Shown here: piece by piece, positions 6,396-6,548 of the stretch
Layout of the letters: the number at the start of each line of letters is the position of its first letter
Position numbering within the stretch: the stretch's first letter is position 1
Origin: Alphaproteobacteria bacterium UBA2723
GTDB lineage: Bacteria > Pseudomonadota > Alphaproteobacteria > RF32 > CAG-239
DNA length: 6,548 bases
NCBI GenBank assembly: GCA_002353835.1
Contig: DEKL01000066.1
Location: forward strand, 15,054-21,601
Direction: 5' to 3'
Made by a program: the position numbers and the translations under genes
The notes under the pieces: generated by a model
What the model saw: only the letters and a program-made list of their open reading frames with translations
The model's database searches: none
Told to the model about the DNA's origin: nothing

Positions 6396-6548
6396 AAGAC
6401 CGGTAGAAACAATTATGGGCCTGGTGGTCCTTGCAGTGGCCACAGTTTTTATGTGGTTTGCCTACAATGTTTCTGATTTGAAGATGGTTAAAGGGTACGA
6501 AATTAAAGCCCGTTTCATAAAAGTCGGCGGGTTAGATACCGGTGCGAG
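6388..6548 (+). CDS. mlaD: MlaD-like MCE protein, N-terminal part only (runs off the window)
   Basis: The first 53 residues of a second MCE protein; the right edge cuts it. A membrane anchor (about 9-27, IMGLVVLAVATVFMWFAYN) is preceded by the short RPVET head. It is followed by the start of an MCE domain, GYEIKARFIKVGGLDTGA (36-53). This N-terminus is closer to the usual alphaproteobacterial MlaD than that of the preceding gene. In Mla systems MlaD forms a hexameric periplasmic ring on the MlaFEB transporter. The ATG overlaps the previous gene's end by 8 bases and has its own strong ribosome binding site, so the two are co-translated. It could equally be named a generic MCE-family protein until the rest is seen. 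Confidence 0.8.
   Translation, partial: MNKRPVETIMGLVVLAVATVFMWFAYNVSDLKMVKGYEIKARFIKVGGLDTGA

Noticed and set aside
5720..6412. Long minus-strand open frame opposite the first MCE gene
   Set aside because: It reads as low-complexity Ser/Phe/Ile-rich protein with no domain, while the plus strand shows a clear MCE domain with ribosome binding sites.
1..6548. CRISPR array, tRNA or rRNA gene, insertion sequence, attachment site or defence system
   Set aside because: No spaced repeats, no tRNA-like cloverleaf, no rRNA sequence, no transposase or integrase, and all the coding space is explained by the genes listed.

Overview
The window looks like AT-rich chromosomal DNA from a Gram-negative proteobacterium, most likely an alphaproteobacterium. 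The EttA linker ([17 protein letters not shown]) and C-terminus have the form I associate with alphaproteobacteria. The MlaD start (VETIMGLVVLAVATVF...VKGYEIKARF) does too. MCE/MlaD proteins also imply an outer membrane. No rRNA, tRNA, CRISPR array, insertion sequence or phage gene is visible. This is inferred from protein style only, since no search could be run.

Layout: (1) At 1-1621 on the plus strand is the ABC-F translation factor EttA, complete at its 3' end. Its first ~37 residues are missing and replaced by a short in-frame piece that reads as the SRP receptor FtsY. The switch lies at the Walker A sequence both proteins share, so the left edge is probably a chimeric join. (2) From 5664 down to 1630 on the minus strand is a tight three-gene operon with overlapping ends. 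It encodes a GldA-like ABC ATPase, a fused GldF-GldG protein (ABC-2 permease plus large extracytoplasmic auxiliary domain) and a DUF4340 protein. Its end faces ettA across only 8 bases. (3) At 5665-5819 is a divergent intergenic region with a good sigma70-type promoter for the plus strand. (4) From 5820 to the right edge on the plus strand are two tandem MCE-domain (MlaD-like) genes. The second is cut off by the window end.

The ATPase, permease/auxiliary protein and DUF4340 protein should form one envelope ABC machine of the Gld type, whose substrate is unknown outside Bacteroidota. The MCE proteins should be periplasmic, membrane-anchored parts of an Mla-type phospholipid transporter. Both divergent units therefore concern the cell envelope, while EttA (ribosome throttling at low ATP) is an unrelated neighbour.

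Most of this is conserved housekeeping or envelope content. The points that deserve a second look are the FtsY/EttA junction, the fused Gld-type operon in a probable proteobacterium, the tandem MlaD paralogues, and a TTG start preferred over an upstream ATG for the first of them.
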